The position numbers were made by a program, and so were the translations under genes. Under the pieces are notes generated by a model. It was not told where the DNA came from. It saw nothing but the letters and a program-made list of their open reading frames with translations, and made no database searches. This document shows, piece after piece, positions 54,009-64,000 of a stretch of DNA of 64,000 nt. The DNA comes from Annulohypoxylon bovei var. microspora (lineage: Eukaryota > Ascomycota > Sordariomycetes > Xylariales > Hypoxylaceae), in NCBI GenBank assembly GCA_022836615.1, contig MU405337.1, forward strand, positions 54,680 to 118,679, written 5' to 3'. Position 1 is the stretch's first letter. Each line of letters opens with the position of its first letter.

Positions 54009-55532
54009 TTAGTACGTATATCTGAAGCCCTCCACGCCCTCTATGATGATATTTCCCGTCGCGGCGAGCTTGTTCGCGTGGAAGAAGTAGAGGGAGAAAA
54101 CGGCCACTATAGCTATGATCAGGATATGCGATCCGATAGACACCCACACGGCGGTTAAGTAATGCGGCGCCTCCTGCGACCTGACGATGAAGCTGCCAGC
54201 GATGCCACCGGCGCCGTTCATCGCGGTCACGGCAGCAGCGGTGAAGGCGCGCTTCCACTGCCCGGCGATGTTGTTGGCCTGGTAGGCGCTCAGGGCAGCC
54301 CAATTGCTCACGTAAGCACCAGTAGCGAGGTACGTGCCGACGTAGCGCACGGCCACTTGCTCGGAGAAGCCGAGCATGCAGAAACCGACGATGAGCGTGA
54401 TGCAGTTGAACACGATGATCGGTCCGCGGAGTTGGTACCGGTCGCCGACGATGGACGACAGGAGCACCGGGATCACGGCATAGTAGTACGGCGGCGCGGA
54501 CAGCAGGATCGACTGGTTCTCATCGAACCCCATGCCATTCTGTAAGATAATGGGCAAGAAGTAGGACAGCGCGGTCGAGACCAGATTCAGGAGGAAGAAC
54601 ATGCAGGCGAAGCCGTAGACCTTAGGATCTCGAGCATGCACGAAGACCTTACTCCAGGAGAACGGATCCGGTTTGACGTCCTTGCGATCGGCATTGATCC
54701 GGGACACGGCGAGGTCCTGCTCCTCGGGCGTGAGGAACAGAAAGGAGCGGTGCGCCTCCTCGGGGAAATCGACGATCCAGAAGTAAGTCGAAAGCCCAAT
54801 TACCATCGAGATCAGCCCTTGCACTAGGAACATGTATCTCCAGCCAGCGATGCCACCCTTCCCGTCTAATTGATTGAGGCCGTAATTGACGATACCGCCC
54901 GTGGCCAGAATTACGACCTCGCCGGTCTGCAAGAAGGCGAAGCGCGTCTGCTGCTCCTTTCTCGGGTACCACGTGGAGATCAGATAGGTCAGGCCCGGGT
55001 AAATGCCGCTCATCGCTATACCGAGAAGCACACGTAGCGCAATCATCTGCTGCCACGTCTGGATGAAAGCAGTACACATGGTTATGAGGCCGAAACAGAA
55101 GGTGATGGTAGAAAACCATAGACGAGGACCGAAAGTGCGCACGGCGAGCGTCGAGGGCAGTTGAAAGGCGATGCTCGATATGGTGAAGATGAAGATGCTA
55201 ACGCTAAATCGATTGCCTGTAAGTTGCAAGTCGGAAGGCATCGATGTCACCGAAGCAGAGCTAATAACCCCAGAGTCGAGAAGATTGAGCGAGCATAATA
55301 TGCCGGCAATAGTACATAGTCGTAAGTCGACCTTGAGTCTAAGACGTCGTTCCAACGTACGGCGCTCCTCAGGCGTTTCTGCGACATTTTCACTGACGCT
55401 TAAGACGTCTACTTCCTCTTCTTCATCTCCAATAAAGATACGTTCGGAAACAGCATCTCCATTACCAATGGCTTTTGAAGACGACTTATCCATTCCTTGG
55501 TCTTCGGGCCGGGGATTTGGGAACGCAGCCAT
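54009..55532 (-). CDS. MFS transporter, Dal5/TNA1 family (intronless)
   Basis: Single exon, 507 aa. An acidic N-terminal tail of about 75 residues precedes RLRLKVDLRLCTIAGILCSLNLLD and 12 transmembrane segments. Family marks are FQLPSTLAVRTFGPRLW, LRVLLGIAMSGIYPGLTYLISTWY, DGKGGIAGWRYMFLVQG, FPEEAHRSFLFLTPEEQ and NNIAGQWKRAF. The product is an organic-anion symporter of the allantoate permease group with unknown substrate. It is a relative of the eight-exon gene at 47039; their differing intron content argues against a recent duplication. Coding GC is well above the flanks. Confidence 0.94.
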   Translation of the reverse strand: MAAFPNPRPEDQGMDKSSSKAIGNGDAVSERIFIGDEEEEVDVLSVSENVAETPEERRTLERRLRLKVDLRLCTIAGILCSLNLLDSGVISSASVTSMPSDLQLTGNRFSVSIFIFTISSIAFQLPSTLAVRTFGPRLWFSTITFCFGLITMCTAFIQTWQQMIALRVLLGIAMSGIYPGLTYLISTWYPRKEQQTRFAFLQTGEVVILATGGIVNYGLNQLDGKGGIAGWRYMFLVQGLISMVIGLSTYFWIVDFPEEAHRSFLFLTPEEQDLAVSRINADRKDVKPDPFSWSKVFVHARDPKVYGFACMFFLLNLVSTALSYFLPIILQNGMGFDENQSILLSAPPYYYAVIPVLLSSIVGDRYQLRGPIIVFNCITLIVGFCMLGFSEQVAVRYVGTYLATGAYVSNWAALSAYQANNIAGQWKRAFTAAAVTAMNGAGGIAGSFIVRSQEAPHYLTAVWVSIGSHILIIAIVAVFSLYFFHANKLAATGNIIIEGVEGFRYTY

Positions 55533-56567
55533 TGCCTAGCCCCTGGATAGTTGAATTCGGTGTAATAATTGATGAGTGAACCTCAAAATCGAAATATTAA
55601 AAAAACGCCGATGAAGGAGCGTCGACTTCTTATCAAAGACTTCATGTGAAAAAGGTACCGGGGTACATGCGTATTTCAAATGTGTACTAAGCGAAGGTGG
55701 GGTTAACTTACCAATCAAATGAGTTTTTCTGTGGTATTTTAGCCACCGGGAAGTATCGAGTCGTAGAGCGGGATAACATATTCGTCATCTTCTATCCGAT
55801 TCGAAACTTTCATAATTATCTCAATTTTCAAGTGCTACACACCTCGAAGTGAAGATGTTCTTAGAGTATAAGCATGAAACACAGCACTCATTGAATAACT
55901 CCCCTAGCGCAATTCAAAATACGCCGCAAAGCTCTAATCCGGCCATTGTCGTCGCTGTGAACTAATAGGCGTTAGCCATAGCCGTCAAACAGTTACACGG
56001 CAGGGAGTCAAGTGAGATGTCTCTGTGGTATGTTATACCTACTTGCGATGCCGAGTTTCACGGGAGGGCATTGTCTCAATCCAGGTACTTACCTAGGGTT
56101 CAGGGAGCTTGTTTTCCAACCTCCAGGTTTAATAATGCAACCACCGAGATCGCTAAAGAAAGCAAGCCACTAGATCCATGCAACCATCCATTGCTACCAT
56201 TTGAAGAAAAAAGCAATCCAATAGGAAAAGCCATAAACTTCACAGACCAAATGTCACATTGCCCTACATGTCGTCTAGTCATGGACCGCAAGACGCGCTT
56301 CGATTTTGGGGGACAGGCACTCCGTGACGAAATAACACAGCTGATAGATAGCTAAAAGACATCAAACACCGCTACCGCGAATGAAGTTGAGCAGGAGAGA
56401 AATACTCAAACTTGAAGTTATTATTAGCGATTAAAGGCCCCGTCCAAACTATTAGACGAGACTAAACCCCATGGAAACTCACGTAGAACCTCGTTTATCC
56501 AACGAGAAGTGTTCTCGTATGCTCGCAACGGTCCCGGTCTACTCCCAACACAACACTTACACATCGC
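55533..56567. other. intergenic with a doubtful small gene
   Basis: A plus-strand frame at 56017-56355 (112 codons) contains CNHPLLPFE and CPTCRLV, loosely like the Cys/His protein at 53256, but its start and possible introns are unclear. The rest is ordinary intergenic DNA. Confidence 0.35.
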
Positions 56568-58343
56568 TCATCTGCGTATGTATAATCCGCCTCTACCATA
56601 GGCTTGGTCTTTGACCTCGGCGCTAGCGGTGCGAACTCCTGCCAAGTGTATGGGTACACTGTCAACGCGCCTCTGCACTTGAGACCTCACATCAACGTAT
56701 CTCTCTCCAACAGACTTCGCGCTCTGTTCCGTCTTGACCCTACGGAGGGTCATCTCACATTGCCAGTTCTCGCGGCTTAGACTTGCAATTGTCATGTTTA
56801 TATCTCGTGTAACGGTGGCGGTGATTGCGGCAGGCGTCCGAATACTACCAGGCTTCGGGGCGGGTCTTAGATACGCCATGGCGACAACTTTAAGTTCGGT
56901 GTTGAAGAATGTGGCGCCGCCAAAGTCGTAAATGATATGAACAGTGGCTAGGTTCTTGGCAACAACACGAGGCGGTGCATAGGGTGAGGGGCCGACGGTG
57001 ATGATTGCTTCATGCCAATTGTATGAAACGCCCTCGACCCCTTTGGTGGGCTGAATTTGAGCCCAGCCGATATAAACGCCATTAAGACGCAAGAGCAAAT
57101 CGCTCGGCACACTAGATAGATTCGCAGTAGGTATGCCGGTTTCAACTTTGCTTCGATGAGCTCCTTCGACGACTCTGCCACTGAACCGGATTGGGTATGG
57201 TTTCTCAGGTCCACTGTCAGCACCGATAATCTGAGGCGGCGCCTCCATAACGCCCTCTGTCTGAACGGATTCGTATGTAGCCTCGGTTTCTTCGTCATAT
57301 TTTTCTTCCAGAGTTTCATAAGTCACTGTTCCAGCTTCCTGCGCGACGAAGCCTGGTGCATATTGCTCCAGTCGACTCTGGATGACATCCCGCGCGGGTC
57401 CAACGAATCTGTCTACGGTATTTTGGCCTACCACGGAGGCCACCTTCAATCCGATTTCGAGGGGTATAGTCGTCAAACTCGCGCCGCGTAATACACTAAC
57501 ATCGGATGACGTACTTGCTACACGGAAAATAGGCGAGGGACAGAGGGTCTTTTTTGAGCCTTCACCCATACACATGACGATGCGTAGATAGCCATCTTCT
57601 GCCGAGGCGGGGATCCGTACAACGCATGTTTCGCGGGTGACATGTCTCGACAAGTTCCTATGTGACGAGGCCTTTTTCAAGAACTTTTTGATATCTCTTT
57701 GCCAAGCTCGCTCGTCCGATGGGAGGACATCGGAGGCTTTAGCTTCGAACGACGGTGTTACATCAATCCAATTCCACTGCGTCCGTAGCAGAGCACTCGC
57801 AGCCATGCCCATATTCCCCGAGAAGCCCTTTCGTTGTAACCAGAACGAACGATCAACTGGCAACGGCTCGTCTGAAAATACAGTAATAGCAATACTCGTA
57901 GATGGTCCTCGGTAAAGAACTATACCGGCAGAGTGTCGAAGAATACTGTAATGCTTGGTTGACTCAAACGGATGTGAGATTAGCCCGCCAGCGAAGTAAA
58001 TAGTCTCATCGATAGCCATCTTCCATTTTGATTGATTAGGACTAGGGTTGGGAGTGGGATTTTGAGTTTCTGGAGTTGATATGTTTGAATTGAGTGATAT
58101 TTCCGAAGGGCTAGTTACAAGAGGGATAGAAAGCTGCCTCGGAGGAGGAGGGTTTATATTCAGAGTCAATTCTTTAGTTTCGACGGGTTGCACATGGCCC
58201 TTATGAGAAGTGGGCGGCTCTAGATAGTCGTCAATGAGACCGTCGAGGACATCATTGGTATCCTCAACATCCTTCAGTGGTGGATGAAGGGTTTTTGGCG
58301 GGACTGGCTTCCGTCTAATAGTCTTAGTAGACGACTGGTCCAT
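56568..58343 (-). CDS. conserved fungal protein with flavokinase-like domain
   Basis: Single exon, 591 aa. The first 110 residues are Pro/Ser/Asn-rich and disordered. Residues 115-300 form an unrecognised conserved domain with short motifs FAGGLISHPFESTKHYSILRHS and WNWIDVTP. From about 375 the sequence follows the riboflavin kinase fold: YPIRFSGRVVEGAHRSK, TGIPTANLSSVP, LNGVYIGWAQI, and a later FNTELKVVAMAYLRP. The GIPTAN motif of true flavokinases is kept, so nucleotide/flavin binding is conceivable, but the rest is divergent. Ascomycete orthologues carry uninformative labels such as 'LipA and NB-ARC domain protein'. Likely conserved and expressed; biochemical role unknown. Confidence 0.75.
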   Translation of the reverse strand: MDQSSTKTIRRKPVPPKTLHPPLKDVEDTNDVLDGLIDDYLEPPTSHKGHVQPVETKELTLNINPPPPRQLSIPLVTSPSEISLNSNISTPETQNPTPNPSPNQSKWKMAIDETIYFAGGLISHPFESTKHYSILRHSAGIVLYRGPSTSIAITVFSDEPLPVDRSFWLQRKGFSGNMGMAASALLRTQWNWIDVTPSFEAKASDVLPSDERAWQRDIKKFLKKASSHRNLSRHVTRETCVVRIPASAEDGYLRIVMCMGEGSKKTLCPSPIFRVASTSSDVSVLRGASLTTIPLEIGLKVASVVGQNTVDRFVGPARDVIQSRLEQYAPGFVAQEAGTVTYETLEEKYDEETEATYESVQTEGVMEAPPQIIGADSGPEKPYPIRFSGRVVEGAHRSKVETGIPTANLSSVPSDLLLRLNGVYIGWAQIQPTKGVEGVSYNWHEAIITVGPSPYAPPRVVAKNLATVHIIYDFGGATFFNTELKVVAMAYLRPAPKPGSIRTPAAITATVTRDINMTIASLSRENWQCEMTLRRVKTEQSAKSVGERYVDVRSQVQRRVDSVPIHLAGVRTASAEVKDQAYGRGGLYIRR

Positions 58344-59111
58344 TTGTTCGCTGAAATATTATGATTACTACTCAGCGAGCTGGCGAAGACCTCGTCATGA
58401 TAACCAAGACGCGGAAGAGAGATATTATTAAGACAAATTAGAAGCTTTGAAATTAGTAAACTAGTATATGACGTTCCAAACAAAGAGATTAAATATGTTT
58501 ATATGTAAGTATTATGTATTTAATAATAACAAGATAAGAAGTAGAGTAGTTATAAATATTTCAAATGACAGAATATTGAATTAATTCAATGAAGAATGTA
58601 CGGCATTTTCGGATGAGAAAGAAAGAGGTACAGTATGTAAAAGTTGTACAACTCGTAATTAGGGGCTTTATCAAAGCTTACAATACCATTGGAAGCCGCT
58701 TGGCAGATCGCGATAACTCAATGTCGAGTGCATTGCGGATCCCTCCTGACCTGAATCATGCGGAGACAGCCAATCGGCATTTTGGTGGCTAAGCCCGTGA
58801 TTTATCGATCCAAAGCTTCTAGGATGTTGCTGCCATATCCAGTATTATGGTTCACCGGCTCCCTGTAGCTTTACGTAGGTACCCGCCTAGCACAGACTGC
58901 TATCTGAACTTATGCCTGAAACTCGAACCTTAGCTCCCTTCATCATCTTTTCTTTTCCAACATCTGACAGCCTTAAACTCTTTAAGAGCCTCGCGTTTGT
59001 TCTATATTTGTCGTTTGTTAGAATGTAGATATTTCATCTGAATACCAGCTTGATAGCTGTCTTACGATCTTCGATCTTTGATCTAGCATATTACTTCTGA
59101 TATCATTCAGT
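58344..59111. other. divergent intergenic region
   Basis: Promoter region shared by the flavokinase-like gene and ATG17. It is AT-rich, with no further features recognised. Confidence 0.45.
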
Positions 59112-60689
59112 ATGGCTTCCTCTACTAGTCCAGCCTCGTCTACGTCTGCGTCTGCGTCTGCATCGCGGTTTGCTTCTCGCCAGGTCGTCACTAGTTCTAT
59201 TCAATCCGTTCCCGTCGAGACCCTCGTACAGTATCTTCTCGATGCCAAACGCTCGCTTTCCTCCATGGGCCTCGTCCTACGCGCTAACGAACTCGTCCAT
59301 TCGGCGCGGCAAGCTCACGAAGAATCCGTCATCCTAGCAGCGCAATCGCAGTTCCTCCGCCAGGGTATAAGCGAACAGATTCGCCTACTGCAACGTCTGC
59401 GTCGGGGCATGATTCGAACATACGACAGTGGAAAGCGGGACTTCAAGCAAATTATCAAGACATTGGACGCTGCCAATGGCCGCCTCGTGGATACCATGAA
59501 AGTCTTACGGGACCGTATCGTAGATAGTACATTCAGACCGAGGGGAGAGGAGAAGAAGAACTTGTTAGACTTCGTAGATGAATTGCAAGTTGATGCGATG
59601 AGGGACGCTTTGAAGGAAAACATCCAGGCTTTACAAGTGAGTGAGCTCTACCTCACTTCAAAATTGTGTTCTATGCTAAAGCGCTTTCTACACTTGCAGA
59701 ATACACAGAAATCATTCGACGGCGATCTATTACGTTTCGATACTGACATGCGCTCGCTCCATAATATCATGTCTGCTTCCCCATCTCCGTCGCCGGCAGC
59801 CTCTTCTACCGAACATCTTGTACCCCGATTCCTGTCTTCTATGCTCGAGCACTCGCATGATATGGCCGAACTCCTCTCATCCCTGACGAAACATTTCGAC
59901 TTATGTGTGACCGCAGTGAGAACGACAGAAGGCGGGGCGGCCTTAGCTAGGATCAAAGCTGCCGAAGTAACGAATTCTCAAGGCGGAGAGGATATGTCGA
60001 TATCCGGCGTAATAGCAGAGCAAGAGTCTCACATGCCGGACTACGACCCCATCTCTGCTGAAGACCGCGCCCAGATGCTCGAAGTCGTCGTACAGGACGC
60101 TTCAGAGGTCGAGGACGTAGTTCGGGAGCTCAATGTGCGTCTACAGTCCATGGAGGCAGATTTCGCCATGGTTGACGAGCAGACGAATCAAGTTAAGAAA
60201 ACATATGTTTCGACTCTCGAGGCGTTCGGGGTATTAGAAGACATCGGATCGCGGCTCAATAGCTATATCTCGGCCGAATCGGAGTTCCGCGATAGATGGA
60301 GTGACGAGCATCAGGCGATAGAAGACAAGTTGGCTGAAATGGACGACTTGCGAATCTTTTACGAGAGCTATTCGAATTCATACGATGGGCTGATACTTGA
60401 GCTTGAAAGACGAAAGTCACTAGAGGAAAAAGTGACGAGTATATGGAAGAAGGCAAAGGAAAGTGTTGACAAGATCGTCGAAAGCGATCGTAAGGAACGG
60501 GAGCGATTCCGAAGTGAAGTCGCAGAATATCTACCCACCGACCTCTGGCCAGGTATGGACGATGCCATGGTTAGATGGGAAATTGTCTCTGTTCGAGACG
60601 ACAAACCTACTATTAGTACGCCGACTCTCGAGAGAAGCGTCGTCGAAGCTGTGCCATCGAGAACCGAACGGACATCGGACCAAGGATGA
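59112..60689 (+). CDS. ATG17: autophagy-related protein 17 (Atg17) scaffold
   Basis: Two exons, 59112-59636 and 59700-60689, split by a 63-nt intron (GTGAGT donor, TTGCAG acceptor) that is stop-free and in phase; unspliced it would give 525 aa, spliced 504 aa, reading NIQALQNTQKSFDGDLLRFD. The protein is almost entirely helical. A Ser/Ala-rich N-terminus is followed by SVPVETLVQYLLDAKRSLSSMG, the family start, then long coiled-coil helices with QSFLRQG-type and FVDELQVDAMRDALKENIQ segments and a C-terminal block with ESDRKERERFRSEVAEYLPTDLWPG. Atg17 forms the crescent dimer of the Atg1 initiation complex with Atg29/Atg31 and tethers vesicles at the phagophore assembly site. Confidence 0.93.
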   Translation: MASSTSPASSTSASASASRFASRQVVTSSIQSVPVETLVQYLLDAKRSLSSMGLVLRANELVHSARQAHEESVILAAQSQFLRQGISEQIRLLQRLRRGMIRTYDSGKRDFKQIIKTLDAANGRLVDTMKVLRDRIVDSTFRPRGEEKKNLLDFVDELQVDAMRDALKENIQALQVSELYLTSKLCSMLKRFLHLQNTQKSFDGDLLRFDTDMRSLHNIMSASPSPSPAASSTEHLVPRFLSSMLEHSHDMAELLSSLTKHFDLCVTAVRTTEGGAALARIKAAEVTNSQGGEDMSISGVIAEQESHMPDYDPISAEDRAQMLEVVVQDASEVEDVVRELNVRLQSMEADFAMVDEQTNQVKKTYVSTLEAFGVLEDIGSRLNSYISAESEFRDRWSDEHQAIEDKLAEMDDLRIFYESYSNSYDGLILELERRKSLEEKVTSIWKKAKESVDKIVESDRKERERFRSEVAEYLPTDLWPGMDDAMVRWEIVSVRDDKPTISTPTLERSVVEAVPSRTERTSDQG

Positions 60690-61635
60690 ACATGTTTTAG
60701 GTATTAGTGTATGTGTTTTCTTTAGGTGTTGGGGGGCATTTTGGGTAGGGTTAGGATTTAACGGAATCGCATAAGCGAGGTTTCTTGGGTGGCGTTCAGC
60801 GCAGGTTATCTGTTTCTGTTTCTGTTTCTGTTTCTGTTTCTGTTTCTGTTTCTACCTACTGCCAAATTCTACTCATGATAGCCAAAGTGGGTAGCACTGA
60901 ATTGACAATTTGATCGTTTTTTAATTCATAGCTTACGAACTTCTATGATCTTCTTGCGGGCATCCCATGTATCCTAGTCAATGACATGTTCATACCGAAA
61001 ATGCTTCCGGTTTCCGGTAGTTAGCCTTCAGTCTGCACAAATTCTCCGCAATCCCTACTCCATTAATTTCCCCCTTCCCTTAGGCTATGTTGATTCTTCA
61101 CACTGGATGTAGGTAATCATGCAAAACATTCCACACATTAATAATTATCTTTACGCAAAATTTCTCGGAAGCCTGGGCAGTGCAGGTCAAAATAGTTTTA
61201 AATATCTAAATAACACACTATTGACCAAAGCCAAGCCTAAACTCGTTATCGTAACAATATCCTAGGATACAAAAGAAATCCATAAACCAAGCCGAGGACT
61301 TCGCGACCAGGGGTATTGGCCCGCCACCAGTACGCCGAGCAATGCCGATGATGCCGTAGCAAGAAACCACCCAACAGGATGAATGCATCGTCCCGCGGGG
61401 ACGTAGAAGTGTACATATTACAATAGCAGTAACTAACTTAACTAATAATAATAACAATACACCTCGACGCGGATAGCGAGCTCGAGCGGTCTTCCGACCG
61501 CGAGCACTCGGCTGCCCCGCCTCGGACACGCCGGCGCGTGGTGTGCTGGGGGCGTGTGAGGGCCAATCCGCGCAGGCGAACGCTGCGACCTCGGTCGGGA
61601 CCCGACGGCGTTCGGGGGCCCCTCCGGCGGATCTG
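60690..61635. other. intergenic, convergent
   Basis: Apart from the hexanucleotide repeat, nothing recognisable. GC content rises toward 61450, probably the 3' region of the gene at 61636. Confidence 0.45.
60811..60853. repeat. (TTTCTG)n hexanucleotide tandem repeat
   Basis: About seven perfect TTTCTG units lie downstream of ATG17. The tract sits in the likely 3' flank and is pyrimidine-rich on the plus strand. Confidence 0.85.
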
Positions 61636-62592
61636 CTACGAGCCGTCCCCCAGCACTATCCACGCTTCTCCGGTGGCCGAGGCCGCGTCGACGGCGGTGT
61701 CTTCCGCGTCTTCGCCCGCGGTGCTCAGGATGTCTGCGACCTCGAGCAAGGCCCAGTCCTGGCCGTCTTCGTTCTCTTCTTCTTCTTCTTCTTCTTCTTC
61801 TTCGTCGGTTTCCGTGTCGGGGATTAGATCCGGAAACCAGTTCGTCTTGGAGGCGCGGGCGCCGAAGGAGTGGATCGAGCTCTCCGGGAGCTCGGGGATG
61901 GTTGTTAGGGCCGCGTCCTTGTAGGATCGCGCTGGTGCGGTGTCGCTCTCGCGGCGTCCCTCAAATGTGGGGGCGTCTTCGGGAGGAGGGGTGAGCAAGG
62001 CTAGGTCGGGGGCTAGGTAATGTTGAATATCCGTGTCGGAACCTAGCGCAGCGAAAGACAGGTCCAGATGTAAGTAGGACATGTCCTGACGCTGCCTCCT
62101 CGCTCGTTTTGCCGGGCGGACCGAATATACGGGCTCTGTGTGAACGATGGTGTCCAAACTAAAGCGCGAGCCGCGCACGTGTTCGTCGTCGTATAGAAGC
62201 CCCAGCTTGTACAGCTCCGCGTCGTCGTCGACTGCGTCGGAATAGAACAGCTGAGCGTTTGGTTCGCGAAAGGCTTCCTGGCGTTCGAGCCGTGGCTTCT
62301 TAGGCCTGCGGTCGCTAGGCAGTATGACGGATGGGTCGGCCGCCAGACGGCGGTCGTCCTCGTCGCCATGCCCCCATGCCGAATGCGATGGGAGATGCTT
62401 GCGGTGCCGGACGATGCGGTTCGCGTGAGGTTTGCTGACCCGAGTGGGCCTGCGAACTCGATCTTGCTTTAAGGCTACATGCTCATAATTCGGTTCTCGG
62501 GCTAGACAGCCTCGTGTTTTGATATGGCTGGGAATTAAGTCAGATAGAAAGCGCTGTCGACTATCATAGAGTTCTGGCGACACCGTTGTCAT
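61636..62592 (-). CDS. hypothetical acidic protein, probably nuclear
   Basis: Single exon, 318 aa. The N-terminal half is basic and Arg/His-rich (VRRPTRVSKPHANRIVRHRKH), with candidate nuclear signals such as RRPKKPRLER and RPAKRARRQRQD. The C-terminal half is acidic with a run of eleven Glu residues (encoded by a TTC repeat at about 61772-61803) and ends EAWIVLGDG, a motif frequent at the end of fungal proteins of unknown function. No domain recognised. Its GC-rich coding bias supports a real gene. Confidence 0.6.
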   Translation of the reverse strand: MTTVSPELYDSRQRFLSDLIPSHIKTRGCLAREPNYEHVALKQDRVRRPTRVSKPHANRIVRHRKHLPSHSAWGHGDEDDRRLAADPSVILPSDRRPKKPRLERQEAFREPNAQLFYSDAVDDDAELYKLGLLYDDEHVRGSRFSLDTIVHTEPVYSVRPAKRARRQRQDMSYLHLDLSFAALGSDTDIQHYLAPDLALLTPPPEDAPTFEGRRESDTAPARSYKDAALTTIPELPESSIHSFGARASKTNWFPDLIPDTETDEEEEEEEEEENEDGQDWALLEVADILSTAGEDAEDTAVDAASATGEAWIVLGDGS

Positions 62593-64000
62593 GATGGGCG
62601 GCTTATAAGGAAATCTAAGGGGGTAGGTTATTGTAGTACAGTACTTGTGAACACGTAAAGCAGAAACAATGTCATAAGAATAAAAGGGCGTAAAGGATGG
62701 CCACGCGCAGAGCGCCTGGGATGGTAGCGTGAGAGAATCTTCGGTAAAGATGGAGTTAAGGGGACTCTTCTCGAAGGCTAGAGAAGAGAAAGATGGTTTA
62801 TAAAGCGTAGGTGGTAGTTCTGGGTGCTGTTGGTGTCAAAATGAATCATCGACGGCTCCAGAGTCATCGTGGGCAAATGCTGGTTTCTATGTCATCGCCC
62901 GATTACCCCGGGGCTGAGGCGTGTAAGACGATTGGCCGGATGTCCGGAACGAGCAGAACGAGGTGAGTCACTCGATCCCGTTACCGTCCTAAGCCAAATC
63001 GGTAGCACATTACTGGTTGCACAGCCTACCAACTACAAGGCAGAACCGCCTCATTTCAGCCATCTCGTTGGGGATAAAAAGGTATGGAGGCCTAATACCA
63101 GAGAAGACTAGTTAAAAAACTTGTCAGATGAGCGAGATCCTGGTTGCAAAGTGTCACGGTGTCACGGTGTCACAGAATCGCGGAGTGTTAGACCCTCAGT
63201 TGACTGTTTGGTTTCAGCATTTTAGGCAAGGGTCTGTGGGATTGTTAACAGAGGCTGTAACCAGATGAATGTAAACTGGAGATATAAAGATAATACTGAA
63301 AAGTAACTCGTTTCTTGCGTAAATAGGTATATTAAGTCAACATTAATAATTAAGTGAATTCTTAAGTTCTTACATGACTGAGTGATGGTTTGATTTAATG
63401 TTTAATATACTAGGTAATTGCAGAATTACCTAAAAATAGACGACTACGAAGTATGACGCATAGTAAAGTCTCCGACTTCTATGGTTTCATGCATTAACTC
63501 TATACATAAATAGCTCTCTATATGTACATAAAGTCTGATCTAATCTGAATATGCTGATACGCGGAACCACATCAGCGTTTAGTTAGGGGCTCGGGAATAT
63601 CAATCTGGGGTAGTCGAGGTCCACTATCACCTACATTAGAATTATGCATGACATGTACAATTAAGAATGACGTTTTCTATTTCGGGTCTTTCAAGAAAGT
63701 TAAAATCGTTCAATGTTTAGATGAAACCGTCGAAAGAAGGAAAGAAGAAGAGATAGAAACTTTCACTTCTCAAACCCAATCTCATCAAATACTCAATTCT
63801 ACCTACATCAGGAATTTACAACTTTCTCCAACCGGGATCAAGATATGCAAGTAATCGTTTCGTAGAATACAGCGCGACGATCTTCAACAGACTTGTCACA
63901 TTTAATAAAATTTTTGGGGTCTTTTTTTTCTTTTACCCGGTACGGCCCTCCACAATGTCCGGGAAAACGCGACCTACGCAAGCTCCGGGGCGTTTTTGCC
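62593..64000. other. right edge, no gene supported
   Basis: The proximal part is the promoter of the acidic-protein gene. A GTGTCACG triplet repeat (about 63150-63170) and short frames at 62869-63111 and 63648-63854 are not convincing genes. Confidence 0.45.

Overview
The window is nuclear DNA of a filamentous ascomycete (Pezizomycotina). Coding regions are interrupted by short introns of about 50 to 90 nt with GTAAGT/GTGAGT-type donors, CTAAC-like branch sites and YAG acceptors. The gene content is typically fungal: ATG17, a Dus1-type tRNA modifier, Dal5-like and MCT-like transporters, an ascomycete laccase and a HET-S homologue. The class was not determined; the HET-S homologue only hints at Sordariomycetes or a close relative. 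Intergenic DNA is AT-rich and scattered with degenerate TACCTAGGTA / TAGGTAGGTA words. No tRNA, rRNA, CRISPR array or intact transposon was recognised.

Layout. (1) 0.8-5 kb: two divergent genes of one histidine-rich hydrophilic family (fungal 'allergen-like', hydrophilin-like) and a 7-TM membrane protein. (2) 6.4-18.4 kb: a metabolic block with an unknown conserved protein, a LovC/ToxD-like MDR reductase, a secreted SMP-30/lactonase-like propeller, an MCT-like transporter, a Dit1/PvcA-type isocyanide synthase and a laccase; this is a candidate isocyanide cluster. (3) 19-32 kb: gene-poor, repeat-rich, with an 8-cysteine small secreted protein, a secreted proline-rich repeat protein, two hairpins and tandem repeats at 23.1-24.1 kb, a degenerate kinase-like gene and a secreted GH18-like protein. 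(4) 32.5-41.9 kb: a very GC-rich SnoaL/NTF2-like ORF, a multi-pass membrane protein, a HET-S-type HeLo + prion-domain protein, Dus1 and a plant/fungal-type O-methyltransferase.

(5) 42.6-46.7 kb is the most striking segment: an NMP kinase of UMP-CMP type, divergent from a viperin (RSAD2) homologue, followed by a CYTH-fold triphosphate tunnel protein. Nucleotide kinase beside viperin recalls the vertebrate CMPK2-RSAD2 pair, and the CYTH neighbour suggests a nucleotide-based defence or signalling module. (6) 47-64 kb: two Dal5/TNA1-type transporters, a relative of LysM-protein N-termini, small cysteine proteins, a flavokinase-like protein, ATG17 and an acidic nuclear-looking protein.

Exon boundaries were derived by hand from splice motifs and reading-frame continuity. 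Most are well constrained; the unresolved ones are marked. Family assignments rest on motif recognition without database searches.
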